A DNA stretch of 64,000 bases, taken from NCBI RefSeq assembly GCF_000741135.1, contig NZ_JGYU01000005.1, positions 15,946 through 79,945 of the forward strand, in the 5' to 3' direction. The DNA comes from Bifidobacterium choerinum. Lineage in GTDB: Bacteria; Actinomycetota; Actinomycetes; Actinomycetales; Bifidobacteriaceae. This document shows, one piece after another, positions 36,866 through 46,035 of this stretch (its first letter is position 1; each line of letters starts with the position of its first letter). Below the pieces are notes generated by a model that did not search any database, was not told the DNA's origin, and saw only the letters and a program-made list of their open reading frames with translations. Made by a program: the position numbers and the translations under genes.

Positions 36866-37056
36866 GATGGCCTCCTTCTTGTTTCCCTGATGTTGGTTGT
36901 TGCGATTGTTTGCTTGCTTGTTGCGGCACGTATGCGCGGTGTCCTTTTGCCTCGTGCGGTCACGCCGCTTACGGGCGGCGGGCGGCGCCGCTTATCGGCA
37001 GTGCCGCCCGCAGCAGCGGCACTGCCCGTAGGCGATGCCGCCCGTAAGTGCGCGGA
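36866..37056. repeat. Structured repeat hairpin between argD and argF
   Basis: Repeats here build one long nested hairpin: CTTACGGGCGGC (36968-36979) pairs with 37037-37048, and inside it GGCAGTGCCGC (36997-37007) pairs with 37016-37026. It begins nine bases past the argD stop. It lacks a T tract and could be a processing site or partial terminator inside the operon. Confidence 0.75.
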
Positions 37057-38361
37057 TCAGTCGTCGGGCAGATCGTCGGGCAGCTGGGAGAGGATCACCA
37101 CCGCCTCGTTCACCTCCTGCTCGCTGACAACGAGCGGCGGCGCCAGACGCAGGACGTTCGGCGCGCAGGCGTTGACGATGAGGCCATGTTCGAGCGCCCA
37201 GTCCACGGCGGCGTGCGCGCACGGACGCTTCAGCACGATCGCGTTGAGCAGGCCGCGTCCGCGCACCTGCTCGAACAACGGGTTGTCGGTGGCACGCAGG
37301 TCGGTGCGCAGCTGCTCGCCGCGCGCCTCCGCGCACTGCACGAGCCCCTCGTCCTCGATCACGCCGATCGTCGCGAGCGCGGCGGCCGCGCCCAACGGGT
37401 TGCCGGCGAAGGTCGAACCGTGGGTTCCCGGCGAGAACAGCGAGGACAGCTCCTCGCCGAAGCTGATCATGCCGCCCATCGGGAAACCTCCGGCGACGCC
37501 CTTCGCGAAGGTGACGATGTTCGGCGTGACGCCTCCGAGGTCCTCGCGCTGGAACGCGAACCACGATCCGGTGCGTCCCATGCCGGTCTGCACCTCGTCG
37601 ATGATCAGCAGCGCGCGGCGCTCGTCGCACAGCGCGCGCACGCCGCGCACATAATCGGCGTCGAGCGGCAGCACGCCGGCTTCGCCCTGCACGAGCTCCA
37701 TGATGACCGCGGCCACCGGCCCCTTGTCGGCGGCGTCGAAGGCGGCCTTCATCGCGTCGATGTCGTTGGCGTCGACGAATTCGATGTTCGGCACGAGCGG
37801 CTCGAAGGGCACGCGGATCGCGGGCTTCCAGGTCGCGGAGAGCGCGCCCATCGTGCGTCCGTGGAAGCCGTGCGTCAGCGCGATGATGCGGTACGGCTTG
37901 TCCGTGCCGAGCTCGTCGCGCAGCCGCGCCCCGTAGAGCTTGGCCATTTTGAGGGCCGCCTCGTTGCCTTCGGCGCCTGAGTTGCCGAAGTAGACGTGCG
38001 ATCCCTTCGGGGCTCCGGCGAGCTCGATGAGCTTCTCCGCGAGCCTGATCTGCGGACGCGTCGCGAAGTAGTTGCTCACGTGCGCGGCCTGCGCGGCCTG
38101 CGCGGCGACGGCCTCGATCCACTTCGGGTGCGCGTAGCCGATCGAATTGACGGCGATGCCGGCGAGGAAGTCGAGGTATTCGTTGCCGTCGACGTCCCAG
38201 ACGTGCACGCCCTGCCCATGGTCGAGGACGCGCAGCGGCGTGCCGAAGACGTGCATGTGCACGTCGTTATATTCGTCGAGCAGCCGCCTGTCCTCGGTCA
38301 ATGCGCCGCTTGTCGCGCCATCGGTAGCGGATGCCGCGTTCGTGTCATGCTCGGTTGTCAT
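37057..38361 (-). CDS. argD: Acetylornithine aminotransferase
   Basis: A 434-residue class III PLP aminotransferase that converts N-acetylglutamate semialdehyde to N-acetylornithine. The PLP lysine is in [16 protein letters not shown] near residue 285; [15 protein letters not shown] and [15 protein letters not shown] are clear. The start (38361) overlaps the end of argB by 17 bases, with GAGGAAC inside argB as ribosome-binding site. The first ~25 residues are unconserved and include a degenerate repeat copy. Confidence 0.95.
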   Translation of the reverse strand: MTTEHDTNAASATDGATSGALTEDRRLLDEYNDVHMHVFGTPLRVLDHGQGVHVWDVDGNEYLDFLAGIAVNSIGYAHPKWIEAVAAQAAQAAHVSNYFATRPQIRLAEKLIELAGAPKGSHVYFGNSGAEGNEAALKMAKLYGARLRDELGTDKPYRIIALTHGFHGRTMGALSATWKPAIRVPFEPLVPNIEFVDANDIDAMKAAFDAADKGPVAAVIMELVQGEAGVLPLDADYVRGVRALCDERRALLIIDEVQTGMGRTGSWFAFQREDLGGVTPNIVTFAKGVAGGFPMGGMISFGEELSSLFSPGTHGSTFAGNPLGAAAALATIGVIEDEGLVQCAEARGEQLRTDLRATDNPLFEQVRGRGLLNAIVLKRPCAHAAVDWALEHGLIVNACAPNVLRLAPPLVVSEQEVNEAVVILSQLPDDLPDD

Positions 38362-39307
38362 ATGAGTTCCTCATTTCCAGTCCCTCGCCGGGTTCGACCA
38401 TCGTGCCGATCCCTGCGCTTGTGAATACCTCGTTGAGTATCGAATGCGGCTTGCGGCCGTCGATGATGTGCGCCTGCTGCACGCCGCCGTCGATGGCGCG
38501 GATGCACGCCTCCATCTTCGGTCGCATGCCGCTTTCGAGCTGCGGCAGCATGTCGCGCAGGTCCTCGACGCCGATGCGGCCGATGAGCGAGTCGCGGTCC
38601 GGCCAGTCGGCGTACAGGCCGTCGACGTCGGTGAGGATGATGAGCTTATGCGCGCCCAGCGCGGTCGCGAGTGCGGCGGCCGCCGAGTCGGCGTTCACGT
38701 TGAGCACCTCCGTCGCGTCCTCCTCGTTCGGCGCGACCGACGACACGACCGGTATGCGTCCCGAATGGATGAGGTCGATGACGGCGGACGCGTCGACGCC
38801 GATGACGTCGCCGACCAGACCGATGTCGGTGGGCTTGCCGTCGATGATCGGCATGCGCTGCGTCGCCGAGAAGAGCGCGCCGTCCTCGCCGGACAGTCCC
38901 ACCGCGTACGGGCCGTGGGCGTTGATGAGGCCAACGAGTTCGCGCGACACCTTGCCGGTGAGCACCATGCGCACGACGTCCATCGCCTCGGGCGTCGTGA
39001 CGCGCAGGCCGCCCTTGAACTCCGAATGGATGCCGAGCGCCTTGAGCATCTGCGAGATCTGCGGGCCGCCTCCGTGCACGATTACGGGATGCAGGCCCAC
39101 CTGACGCAGGAACACCATGTCGTCGGCGAAGCAGCTCTTGAGATGGTCGTCGACCATCGCGTTGCCGCCGTATTTGATGACGACCGTCTTCCCGTAGAAC
39201 TCCTCCAGCCACGGCAGCGCCTCGATGAGCACCTCCGCCTTCTGGTCCGGACGCAGGTCCGTGTGCACGTCCAGATGGAAGCCTGGACCTTTCAGTTGTT
39301 TCGTCAT
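38345..39307 (-). CDS. argB: Acetylglutamate kinase
   Basis: A 320-residue amino-acid kinase phosphorylating N-acetylglutamate, usually the arginine-feedback step. Signatures: [13 protein letters not shown] near residue 42, [15 protein letters not shown] near 75, and [15 protein letters not shown] near 195. AAGGA precedes the ATG. Codons for the conserved LHPVIVH include a TTACGGGATGC sequence (~39081), which here is probably coincidental. It is preceded by 374 bases of repeats and overlaps argD. Confidence 0.96.
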   Translation of the reverse strand: MTKQLKGPGFHLDVHTDLRPDQKAEVLIEALPWLEEFYGKTVVIKYGGNAMVDDHLKSCFADDMVFLRQVGLHPVIVHGGGPQISQMLKALGIHSEFKGGLRVTTPEAMDVVRMVLTGKVSRELVGLINAHGPYAVGLSGEDGALFSATQRMPIIDGKPTDIGLVGDVIGVDASAVIDLIHSGRIPVVSSVAPNEEDATEVLNVNADSAAAALATALGAHKLIILTDVDGLYADWPDRDSLIGRIGVEDLRDMLPQLESGMRPKMEACIRAIDGGVQQAHIIDGRKPHSILNEVFTSAGIGTMVEPGEGLEMRNSYDNRA

Positions 39308-39681
39308 GATTCCTTATCGTTCTCCTGTTCTCGCGCCGTTGCGCCTGCACCGCCGGCGGCCCATACGGCCACGATAGTCGCCGTCCGCCCCCTGTCGCTT
39401 ACGGGTGGCATGCGACATGCGGGCGGTTGCGGCGTTCCCGTTTACGGGTGGCATGCCGCCGAGGGTGCGCCGCGGAATCGGCCGTCCGCCTCCCGTAACG
39501 GCATGGCGAACGGTGCCGCCCGTAGCTGGCGGGGAGATCCGCGGCGCCATGGCGCATGCCGCCCGTAACGACGGATGGCCTTCCGCGATGGTCGCCGCGG
39601 ACCGCCGCCCGTAGGGAGTCGCATCCCGTAAGGGTGGTGCCGCATCCCGTGGCGCGTGGCGCGCACCGCCGGATGCGACGG
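39308..39681. repeat. Repeat cluster between argJ and argB
   Basis: A 374-base gap inside the arginine operon. Two plus-orientation copies (~39398, ~39440) are followed by about five minus-orientation copies (~39490 to ~39635). No ORF is supported. Confidence 0.8.
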
Positions 39682-40854
39682 TCAGCTTTCGTAGTCGGCG
39701 TTGATGTGCACGTATTCGTGGGTGAGGTCGTCGGTCCACACGGTGGCGTGGGCGCCGCCGACGTTGAGCCCGATGACGATGTCGACCTCGCGCGGGGTCA
39801 TGTCGACCTCGCTGCGGTCACAACCGGGCTTGCCGCCGTCGCACACGCGCACCCCGTTGACGTCGACGGTCACCTGGTCGGGATCGTAGGGGGCGACGTC
39901 CACGGGCACCGTGCCCAGCGAGCTGACGATGCGTCCCCAGTTCGGGTCGTTGCCGCTGATCGCGCATTTGAGCAGGTTCGACGCGGCCACGGCGCGAGCG
40001 CACGCGAGCGCGGCGTCCTCGTCGGTGGCGCCGTCCACGGTGATCTTGATGTCGTGGCTCGCGCCTTCGCCGTCGCCGATGATCTGTCGGGCGAGCGCGG
40101 AGCAGCAGTCGGCGACGATCGCGTCGAACTCGTCGGCGTCGGGCGTGATGCCGGAGGCGCCGGACGCCAGCAGCAGCACGGTGTCGTTCGTGGACATGCA
40201 GCCGTCCACGTCGATGCGGTTGAACGACGTGTCGGCGGCGGCGTCGAGCGCACTCCGCAGCTGTTCGGGCGTGACGACGGCGTCGGTCGTGATCACGCAC
40301 AGCATCGTCGCCAGCTGCGGCGCGATCATGCCCGATCCCTTGACCATGCCGCCGATGCGGAACCCGTTCGAGCCCAGACGCGTCACGGTCTTCGGCTTCG
40401 TGTCCGTCGTCATGATCGCATGGGACGCGTCCTCGCCGGCCTGGACGGTGTCGTCGAGCGCGGCGTATGCGGCCTCGGCGCCGGCGAGCACCTTGCTTAG
40501 CGGCAGCAGCTCGCCGATGAGTCCGGTGGAGCACACCGCCACGTCGTCCGCGTCGCAGCCGAGCAGCTCGCCGACCTTGTGCGCGGTCTTCGAGGACTGT
40601 TCGTAGCCTTCGACGCCGGTGCAGGCGTTGGCGCCGCCCGAATTGAGGATGACGGCGTCGACGCGGCCGTCCTTGACCACCTGACGCGACCACTGCACCG
40701 GCGCCGCGCAGAACCGGTTCGTCGTGAAGACGCCGGCGGCGGCCTTGAGCGGTCCATCGTTCACGACGAGCGCGAGGTCCTTCTTCCCCTCCACCGACGA
40801 GATGCCGGCGACGACGCCGGCGGCCGTGAATCCTTGTGCGAACGTTACGCTCAT
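39682..40854 (-). CDS. argJ: Bifunctional glutamate N-acetyltransferase / ornithine acetyltransferase
   Basis: A 390-residue ArgJ, which recycles acetyl from N-acetylornithine to glutamate and may also make N-acetylglutamate from acetyl-CoA. It cleaves itself before a threonine: the motif here is KGSGMIAPQLATMLCVITTDA, with the nucleophile Thr in LATML (~residue 185). C-terminal signatures such as NDPNWGRIVSSLG are present. The ATG overlaps the argC stop (ATGA). Confidence 0.95.
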   Translation of the reverse strand: MSVTFAQGFTAAGVVAGISSVEGKKDLALVVNDGPLKAAAGVFTTNRFCAAPVQWSRQVVKDGRVDAVILNSGGANACTGVEGYEQSSKTAHKVGELLGCDADDVAVCSTGLIGELLPLSKVLAGAEAAYAALDDTVQAGEDASHAIMTTDTKPKTVTRLGSNGFRIGGMVKGSGMIAPQLATMLCVITTDAVVTPEQLRSALDAAADTSFNRIDVDGCMSTNDTVLLLASGASGITPDADEFDAIVADCCSALARQIIGDGEGASHDIKITVDGATDEDAALACARAVAASNLLKCAISGNDPNWGRIVSSLGTVPVDVAPYDPDQVTVDVNGVRVCDGGKPGCDRSEVDMTPREVDIVIGLNVGGAHATVWTDDLTHEYVHINADYES

Positions 40855-42017
40855 GGTGCCACTCCGATCTTGCTGAGTCCTGTTTCTTCGTTGAGTCCGA
40901 ACGCGAGGTTGAGCGACTGCACCGCCTGCCCCGCCGTTCCCCGGTTGAGGTTGTCGATCGCCGCGAAGGCGTGCAGCGTCCGGCTTCGTCGGTCGACCGC
41001 CACCTGTATGTGCGCGGCGTTCGAGCCGAGCACGTTCTGCGTCGCCGGCATCACGCCTTCGGGTAGCACGAACACGAACGGCTGCCTCTCATAGGCCTTC
41101 GTCCATACGGCGCGGATGGCGTCGTCGTCCATGTCGAGCGCCTTGTCGGTGAGCTTCGCGCTCACCGAGGCGAGGATGCCGCGCGACATCGGCACGAGCA
41201 TCGGCGTGAACGCGAGCGTGAATTCGTTCGCGGCCTCGGCGCCAAGGCCGGCCGCGTGCGCGAAGTTCTGCAGGATCTCGGGGATGTGGCGGTGCGTGCC
41301 TCCGACCGAGTACGGCGTCGCCGAGTTGAGCGCCTCCGATGCGAGCAGATTCGTACGCTTGAGGCTTTTGCCCGCCCCCGAATAGCCGACGGCCAGATCG
41401 GCGACGATCGTGTGCGGCACGACGAGGTTCTCCGCGATCGCCGGCTGCATCGCGAGCGTCGTGGCCGTGACGTTGCAGCCGGGTCCGGCGATCCGCCGCG
41501 TCCCCGTTCTTACGGGCCGCACGTCGTCCGACGTCTGCGTCCCGCTTACGGGCTGCACGCCCGTCGCCGCGGCACCGCTGATGACGTCGCGCTGCCTCAG
41601 GTACTGCCCGTTGGAGTCCTTGCCCAGAATGAGCTCGGGCATGCCGTAGGTCCAGTGCTCGTAGAACACGCCGCCGTAGTAGTCGTCCCATGCCTGCTGC
41701 ATCTCCAGGCGATGGTCGGCGCCCAGGTCGACGACGGTCGCCGATTCGTCGAGCTGCGCGGCGAGCGCGCCCGATGCGCCGTGCGGCAGTGCTAGGATGA
41801 TGACGTCGTGGCCGTTGAGCGCGTCGGCCGTCGTGTCGACGATGGTCAGGTCGGCCAGCTGCGGGATGTGCGGCTGGTAGACGCCGAGCTTCTCGCCGAC
41901 CGACGAATGGCCGGCGACGGTCGTCACTTCGAAATTCGGATGGGCCGCGAGAATGCGCAACGCCTCCCCACCCGCGTAACCGGTCGCGCCCGCGACCGCG
42001 ACGGTGTACTTCGTCAT
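40851..42017 (-). CDS. argC: N-acetyl-gamma-glutamyl-phosphate reductase with repeat-derived insertion
   Basis: A 388-residue NADPH-dependent reductase. The nucleotide-binding start is VAVAGATGYAGGEALRIL, and the catalytic cysteine is in RIAGPGCNVTATTLA. Most relatives run almost directly from the VISGA-like strand to RIAGPGC; here about 25 residues intervene (ATGVQPVSGTQTSDDV and following, 41505-41580). Their DNA carries two TTACGGG repeat cores, so a repeat pair appears to have expanded in a loop without breaking the frame. I use the ATG at 42017 (MTKYTVAV); the longer frame enters repeat DNA. First gene of the operon. Confidence 0.93.
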   Translation of the reverse strand: MTKYTVAVAGATGYAGGEALRILAAHPNFEVTTVAGHSSVGEKLGVYQPHIPQLADLTIVDTTADALNGHDVIILALPHGASGALAAQLDESATVVDLGADHRLEMQQAWDDYYGGVFYEHWTYGMPELILGKDSNGQYLRQRDVISGAAATGVQPVSGTQTSDDVRPVRTGTRRIAGPGCNVTATTLAMQPAIAENLVVPHTIVADLAVGYSGAGKSLKRTNLLASEALNSATPYSVGGTHRHIPEILQNFAHAAGLGAEAANEFTLAFTPMLVPMSRGILASVSAKLTDKALDMDDDAIRAVWTKAYERQPFVFVLPEGVMPATQNVLGSNAAHIQVAVDRRSRTLHAFAAIDNLNRGTAGQAVQSLNLAFGLNEETGLSKIGVAP

Positions 42018-42863
42018 TCCCGATGCCTTCTTTCCCGACCCCGCCGGGGCCGTGCCGTCAGTGTTCTCCGTTGGTCGCCGACCATCCGCCACATGCCGCG
42101 CGCCGCATGTTCCTTACGGGCGGCACCCGCCGTCCGTCGTCCACATGCGCCAGTCTCTTACTGGCGGCACCGCGTATGTCCATATGCATATGCGCCCGCG
42201 GCGCACGCCCGCATGGAGCGTATACGAGCGACGGACATCCGTTACGGGCGGCGCCCGCCGCTTTCCGCATCCGGCATCATGCTTCATGTGTCGCCGCTGC
42301 GGGCGACGTCCCATCGTTACGGGCGGCACGACGTCCACGGACATCCGCACATACGCCGCCGGTAGCGGCAGTAGTCGGTGATCGATGCGACCAACTTTTT
42401 GGTTATGCGAACGACGATACTCTTTATGCAGTACATTGCATAATTATGCATTCATAATCGCACGGGCGAAGACATGGCATCGCTCACATTGCCCCACGCT
42501 CGCGAGCATGACCACCCATAAGACGACGCTGCCCATAAGACGACGCTGCCCATAAGACGACGCCGCCTGTAAACACAGACGTCCACCACCCGTAAGGCGA
42601 CATCAGGCGGATTCGGCTGGCCGCCGCCCGTAAGACCGCCCACACCCATAGATGCGCACGACCGCCAGTAAGGCATTCAGCCGACCGTCGACCGCCCATA
42701 CGCAACGGACGACCAAAGAACCGAACGAACCGACTCTTCCGCACGTCCGTCCCTTCTCCACGCTCCACGTCCGCAACGCATATCTTCTGCGTGCTCTGAT
42801 AGCCGGAGTTCCTACCAACTGCTCCGCACGCGCATCCTCCCTGATTTTCCGCATCCCATAGAT
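42018..42863. repeat. Long argC leader and repeat cluster
   Basis: An 846-base gap. Plus-orientation copies (~42113, ~42160 degenerate, ~42240, ~42317) lie between argC and its operator; minus-orientation copies follow (~42515 to ~42690). Three copies of a 17-bp unit CATAAGACGACGCTGCC stand in tandem near 42517-42567. If the operator marks the promoter, the argC mRNA has a ~400-base leader. The stretch ~42700-42860 shows nothing recognisable. Confidence 0.82.
42385..42455 (-). promoter_or_regulatory. ArgR-type operator region of the arg operon
   Basis: An AT-rich island with a perfect 14-bp palindrome TGCATAATTATGCA (42437-42450) and further GCATAA half-sites close by (~42405 and ~42425 on the minus strand). 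This matches the style of ARG boxes and has similar composition to the argG operator. It is ~370-430 bases upstream of the argC start; the intervening DNA is repeat-rich. Confidence 0.65.
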
Positions 42864-43892
42864 CTACGCCACACGATCCCAAGCGGCCGCCGACATGCGC
42901 AGCGCATGGTCGGCGATCGCCTCAAGCGGGATCACGTCGTCGGTCGGATATCGCACGCCGGTGCGTTCCTCGAGCGCGTCCGCGACACGTCTGGCCATCC
43001 ATGCGCGCGCGTCCGGCGTCGCCATGTCGACGCGCGTCACCTGCACATACAGCCAGCCGGAACATTCGATCTTCGCACGGCGTATGCGATCCTGCTCCAG
43101 CTGTCTGAGATGGTGCGCGCCGTCGTATTCGCAGACGACGCCGGCCTCGACGAACACCAGATCGCCGCGCACGACGGAACCGTCGTACAGCATGATCGAC
43201 AGGTTGACGGACGGTTCCGGCAGTCCGCGTTTCTTCAGCTCCAGTGATAGGCGCGCCTCCTGCGGCGACTCCATGTTCCCCCGGAGCAGGGCGATGGCGC
43301 GACGTGCCTTCTTCACACCGCGCGGAGCGCGCTTGCGGCCGAGGACGTGCGATTTGCCGAGCTTCTCCATCTGTGTGACGAACGCGTCGAAATCCCCGAT
43401 CGTGACCCGATCGTGCACGGCGCTGCGCATGAGCAGGCAGTCGCCGAGCGTCACGAGTTCCTCCAACGATAGGAATCGGGCAATCATGAACCACGCGCAT
43501 ACGACGTCCACGCAGCGCACGCCTGGCATCGGCTCCACGATCCGCAGCGGGATGTTCATATGGTAGAAGCGCGCGCCCTGCAATCGACTGCGCGTATTGC
43601 GACGCGTCGCGAGCACGCACAGGTCGTCGCTGCCGACCGTGTCCCCGTATCGGGGCAGCGTGCACGGCAACGGCACCCCCTGCAGCCGCAGCGCGGTGAA
43701 GCCGCCGAACAGCAGGTCGCGGCTGAGTCGCGACCGCGCCTCGAGGCATCGCGCGATCTCATGCGCCTGCAGCTCCATGAGCTGCAGGCGCATCGGCAGC
43801 AGGTTCGGCGGGCTTCCCTCGCGGAGCCTGCGTTCGTATCCGTCCTCATGCCCGGCCGGATCGTACTCCGGCCCATACGTCTGCGTTTCCAT
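42864..43892 (-). CDS. Hypothetical protein with C-terminal DUF559/Vsr-like nuclease fold
   Basis: A 342-residue protein. The N-terminal two thirds resemble an AbiEi-like or other bifidobacterial hypothetical without a clear motif (LLFGGFTALRLQGVPLPCTL; VVCAWFMIARFLSLEELVTL). The C-terminal ~110 residues have the DUF559/very-short-patch-repair-like pattern: MESPQEARLSLELKKRGLPE, then an aspartate in VVRGDLVF and VVCEYDGAHH, as in PD-(D/E)XK enzymes. Such proteins are scattered in actinobacteria with unknown role. I start at METQTYG (43892); the longer frame to 44267 is repeat DNA. Confidence 0.75.
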   Translation of the reverse strand: METQTYGPEYDPAGHEDGYERRLREGSPPNLLPMRLQLMELQAHEIARCLEARSRLSRDLLFGGFTALRLQGVPLPCTLPRYGDTVGSDDLCVLATRRNTRSRLQGARFYHMNIPLRIVEPMPGVRCVDVVCAWFMIARFLSLEELVTLGDCLLMRSAVHDRVTIGDFDAFVTQMEKLGKSHVLGRKRAPRGVKKARRAIALLRGNMESPQEARLSLELKKRGLPEPSVNLSIMLYDGSVVRGDLVFVEAGVVCEYDGAHHLRQLEQDRIRRAKIECSGWLYVQVTRVDMATPDARAWMARRVADALEERTGVRYPTDDVIPLEAIADHALRMSAAAWDRVA

Positions 43893-44399
43893 GTATCGAC
43901 GGTACGGACGCGGCGCGCGCCGTGTCCACTCGGATGGGGGTATGTGACCGGATGGGTGTGTCGACGGCGTGTCGACGGAATTTCCACGGCGTGTCGCTGT
44001 GGATAACTCCTCCGGGCTTCGTCTTCCCCTGTTCGCCTTCCGTGATATCCGCATCCCCGCCGTGGAAAGGCACCGCCCGACACGCATATGAGGCGTGACC
44101 GGTCCCGATACGTTTGCGACTTTGATACGCCGATGACCCCGACGTGCCGACGACGAGCACGCCGTCCACCGCACGCTCTCGCCCTGCCGGCTCTTACCGG
44201 CGGCGGCCATGTTGCCGACGGCGTCCGCGTTACCGGCGGCAGCCATGTTGCCGGCACCGGCACACATGGCGTTTACGACGCACCGACGGTGATGGCATCA
44301 ACGACGATGCCGCCCGTATCCCCGCGCCGACGATGTCATCGGCATCGGGTTACGGGCGGCATCATGAACGACGTCGCCGAAGGTCAGCGCACGTCTCCG
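43893..44399. repeat. Repeat-containing gap
   Basis: A 507-base gap. To the right of ~44190 there are TTACCGGCGGC copies within a direct repeat of about 22 bases (units near 44196 and 44230, both continuing into GCCATGTTGCCG), a CCCGTATCC form near 44315 and TTACGGGCGGC near 44348. The left part, next to the DUF559 gene, shows nothing I can name. Confidence 0.7.
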
Positions 44400-45398
44400 T
44401 CACAATCCCATCGCGGACGTCACACCGTCACCGGCGGTGCCGCCCGTAGACGACGGCGAAGGCATCGGCGCGGCCGTATCGGTAGGAGTGGGCGTCGGCG
44501 TCGTGGAGGGGCTGTCGGTGGGGCCGCTGAGCCCCAGCATGTGCAGCATGTCGTTGAGGACGTCCTGGGTGGATACGCCGTTGATCATCATCCAGATCAT
44601 CGCGATCGAATAGATGACGTTGATGATGACGGCCGCCAACGCGAAGCCGAAGCCCTTCATCCTCATCAGCTTCGTGCGGTACATCCCGAAAGCGCCGAGC
44701 AGCGCCGGCAGGAACGGCACCGGCAGCAGCAGCGACAGCGCGAACGCGATGATCGAGCTCGTGTCCCACCGCCCGTAGTACACGTTCTGATTGGGGTCGT
44801 CGAGGTCGATGCCCTGCACATAGCGCGGCAGCTTGCCGCGGTTGTCGGCGTTGTAGTTGCGTCGGTCGCCGAAGGGCGCGTTCGGGTCGGCGTTCTGGTT
44901 CGACCACGGTGCGCCGTTCTGCTGCCCGTAGCCCGCAGGCGGCGTGGCCATCGGGTTCGGCTTCCGCAGATCCGCGCGACGCCGTTCGATGCGGTTCTCC
45001 TCGTCGCGGGCTTCGCGTTCGACCTGTTCGTGCGTCTCCCCGCTCTCTGGGCGTCCGAAGATGTACGGGTCGTAGCCCGGCGGGAATTGGCTGTCCATCG
45101 CACCGTATGCGAGTCCGTTCGGCGGGCCTTCGACCGGCATGTCGGTCTCCAGAATGGCCTGCGACACCTCCGAGTCCGGAATGTCCGCGGCGCTCCTGTC
45201 CTTTGAATCAATCGGCGACTGCGTCGTCGCGGGCGTCGCCGTGTCGTGCCGCGCGTCGGGAACCGTCGGCTGCGCTGCGGCAGGCTGCGTCGATTGTGTC
45301 GTCCGTGCCACGGACGCATCGGGATGCGACGCGGTCGGCACGGCGTGCGCATCATACTCGGATGCATCCTGTGGCTTGTTCTGTTCCGGTTCGCTCAT
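44400..45398 (-). CDS. Hypothetical DUF4190-like membrane protein
   Basis: A 332-residue protein. Residues 1-~210 are hydrophilic and disordered (Ala/Asp/Thr/Pro/Gln-rich, then RPESGETHEQVEREARDEEN and GYGQQNGAP). Two or three transmembrane helices follow (SSIIAFALSLLLPVPFLPAL; GFALAAVIINVIYSIAMIWM), then a Thr/Pro-rich tail. The helical part resembles small DUF4190-type membrane proteins. The last codons (STGGTAGDG) carry an intergenic repeat copy near 44440, another case of a repeat at a gene end. Function unknown. Confidence 0.72.
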   Translation of the reverse strand: MSEPEQNKPQDASEYDAHAVPTASHPDASVARTTQSTQPAAAQPTVPDARHDTATPATTQSPIDSKDRSAADIPDSEVSQAILETDMPVEGPPNGLAYGAMDSQFPPGYDPYIFGRPESGETHEQVEREARDEENRIERRRADLRKPNPMATPPAGYGQQNGAPWSNQNADPNAPFGDRRNYNADNRGKLPRYVQGIDLDDPNQNVYYGRWDTSSIIAFALSLLLPVPFLPALLGAFGMYRTKLMRMKGFGFALAAVIINVIYSIAMIWMMINGVSTQDVLNDMLHMLGLSGPTDSPSTTPTPTPTDTAAPMPSPSSTGGTAGDGVTSAMGL

Positions 45399-46035
45399 CT
45401 CATGTCCTTACCGGTCGTCGATTGCGACGTCCGTTCCTGCGTTGTCCCGACATATATGATGCCGCCGACCTCCCCGCTACGGGTAGCCGTATCTCGCCCA
45501 TCGGCGACCGTCGCCTGCCGTCCGCGGTCATCCAACCGACGATGCCGCCCGTAGCCAGCCAAACGTTACGGGCGGCATCATCGCGGATTCTCGGCGCGCG
45601 GCTCCATGGCTGTCGCGCTGCCGGCGTTCATCGCTACACACGCTACCAGTAGAAGAAAACGTCCGGGTGACGTGCTGCCCGTAAGCGCAATCATCGGGTG
45701 GACGGCGCATGCAACCTGTAAGGCGCCGCTCATCCGATGCCACCCGTTGCGTGGCGGACGCATGCCGCCCGTAGACGATGTCCTGCGCAATCGATACCGC
45801 CCGTAAGCGCATACCGCCCGTAAGCAAGTGTCGCCCGTAAGACACGGCGTGCGGCAACAATCACCGCTTCCCGTATGCGGCGGATGCCGCCCGTAAGACA
45901 CGGTGCGACAAGAACCGCAAGCGCGACGCGTTTGAGACTGGGCGGAAGAGCCGGCAGACGGGGTGCAACAGGCAGCGACGACGGGCAGCGGGGACGCAGG
46001 AGTCCTTCTGACGCCGACGTCCCCGCCTCGCGACG
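45399..46035. repeat. Repeat cluster downstream of pheT
   Basis: A 637-base gap. A few plus-orientation copies (~45478, ~45563) and then a run of minus-orientation copies (~45677 to ~45893, about eight, mostly TGCCGCCCGTAAGC). Near 45990-46022 GCGGGGACG and CGTCCCCGC face each other across 21 bases, possibly the pheT terminator. No ORF is supported. Confidence 0.8.

Noticed and set aside
42484-42882. Minus-strand 132-codon open frame downstream of the DUF559-like gene
   Set aside because: It is made of intergenic repeat translated in one frame (recurrent VLWAASSYG-type peptides), with no ribosome-binding site or family resemblance.
45990-46022. Definite pheT terminator
   Set aside because: The 9-bp inverted repeat has a 21-base loop and no T tract, so it is mentioned only within the gap entry.
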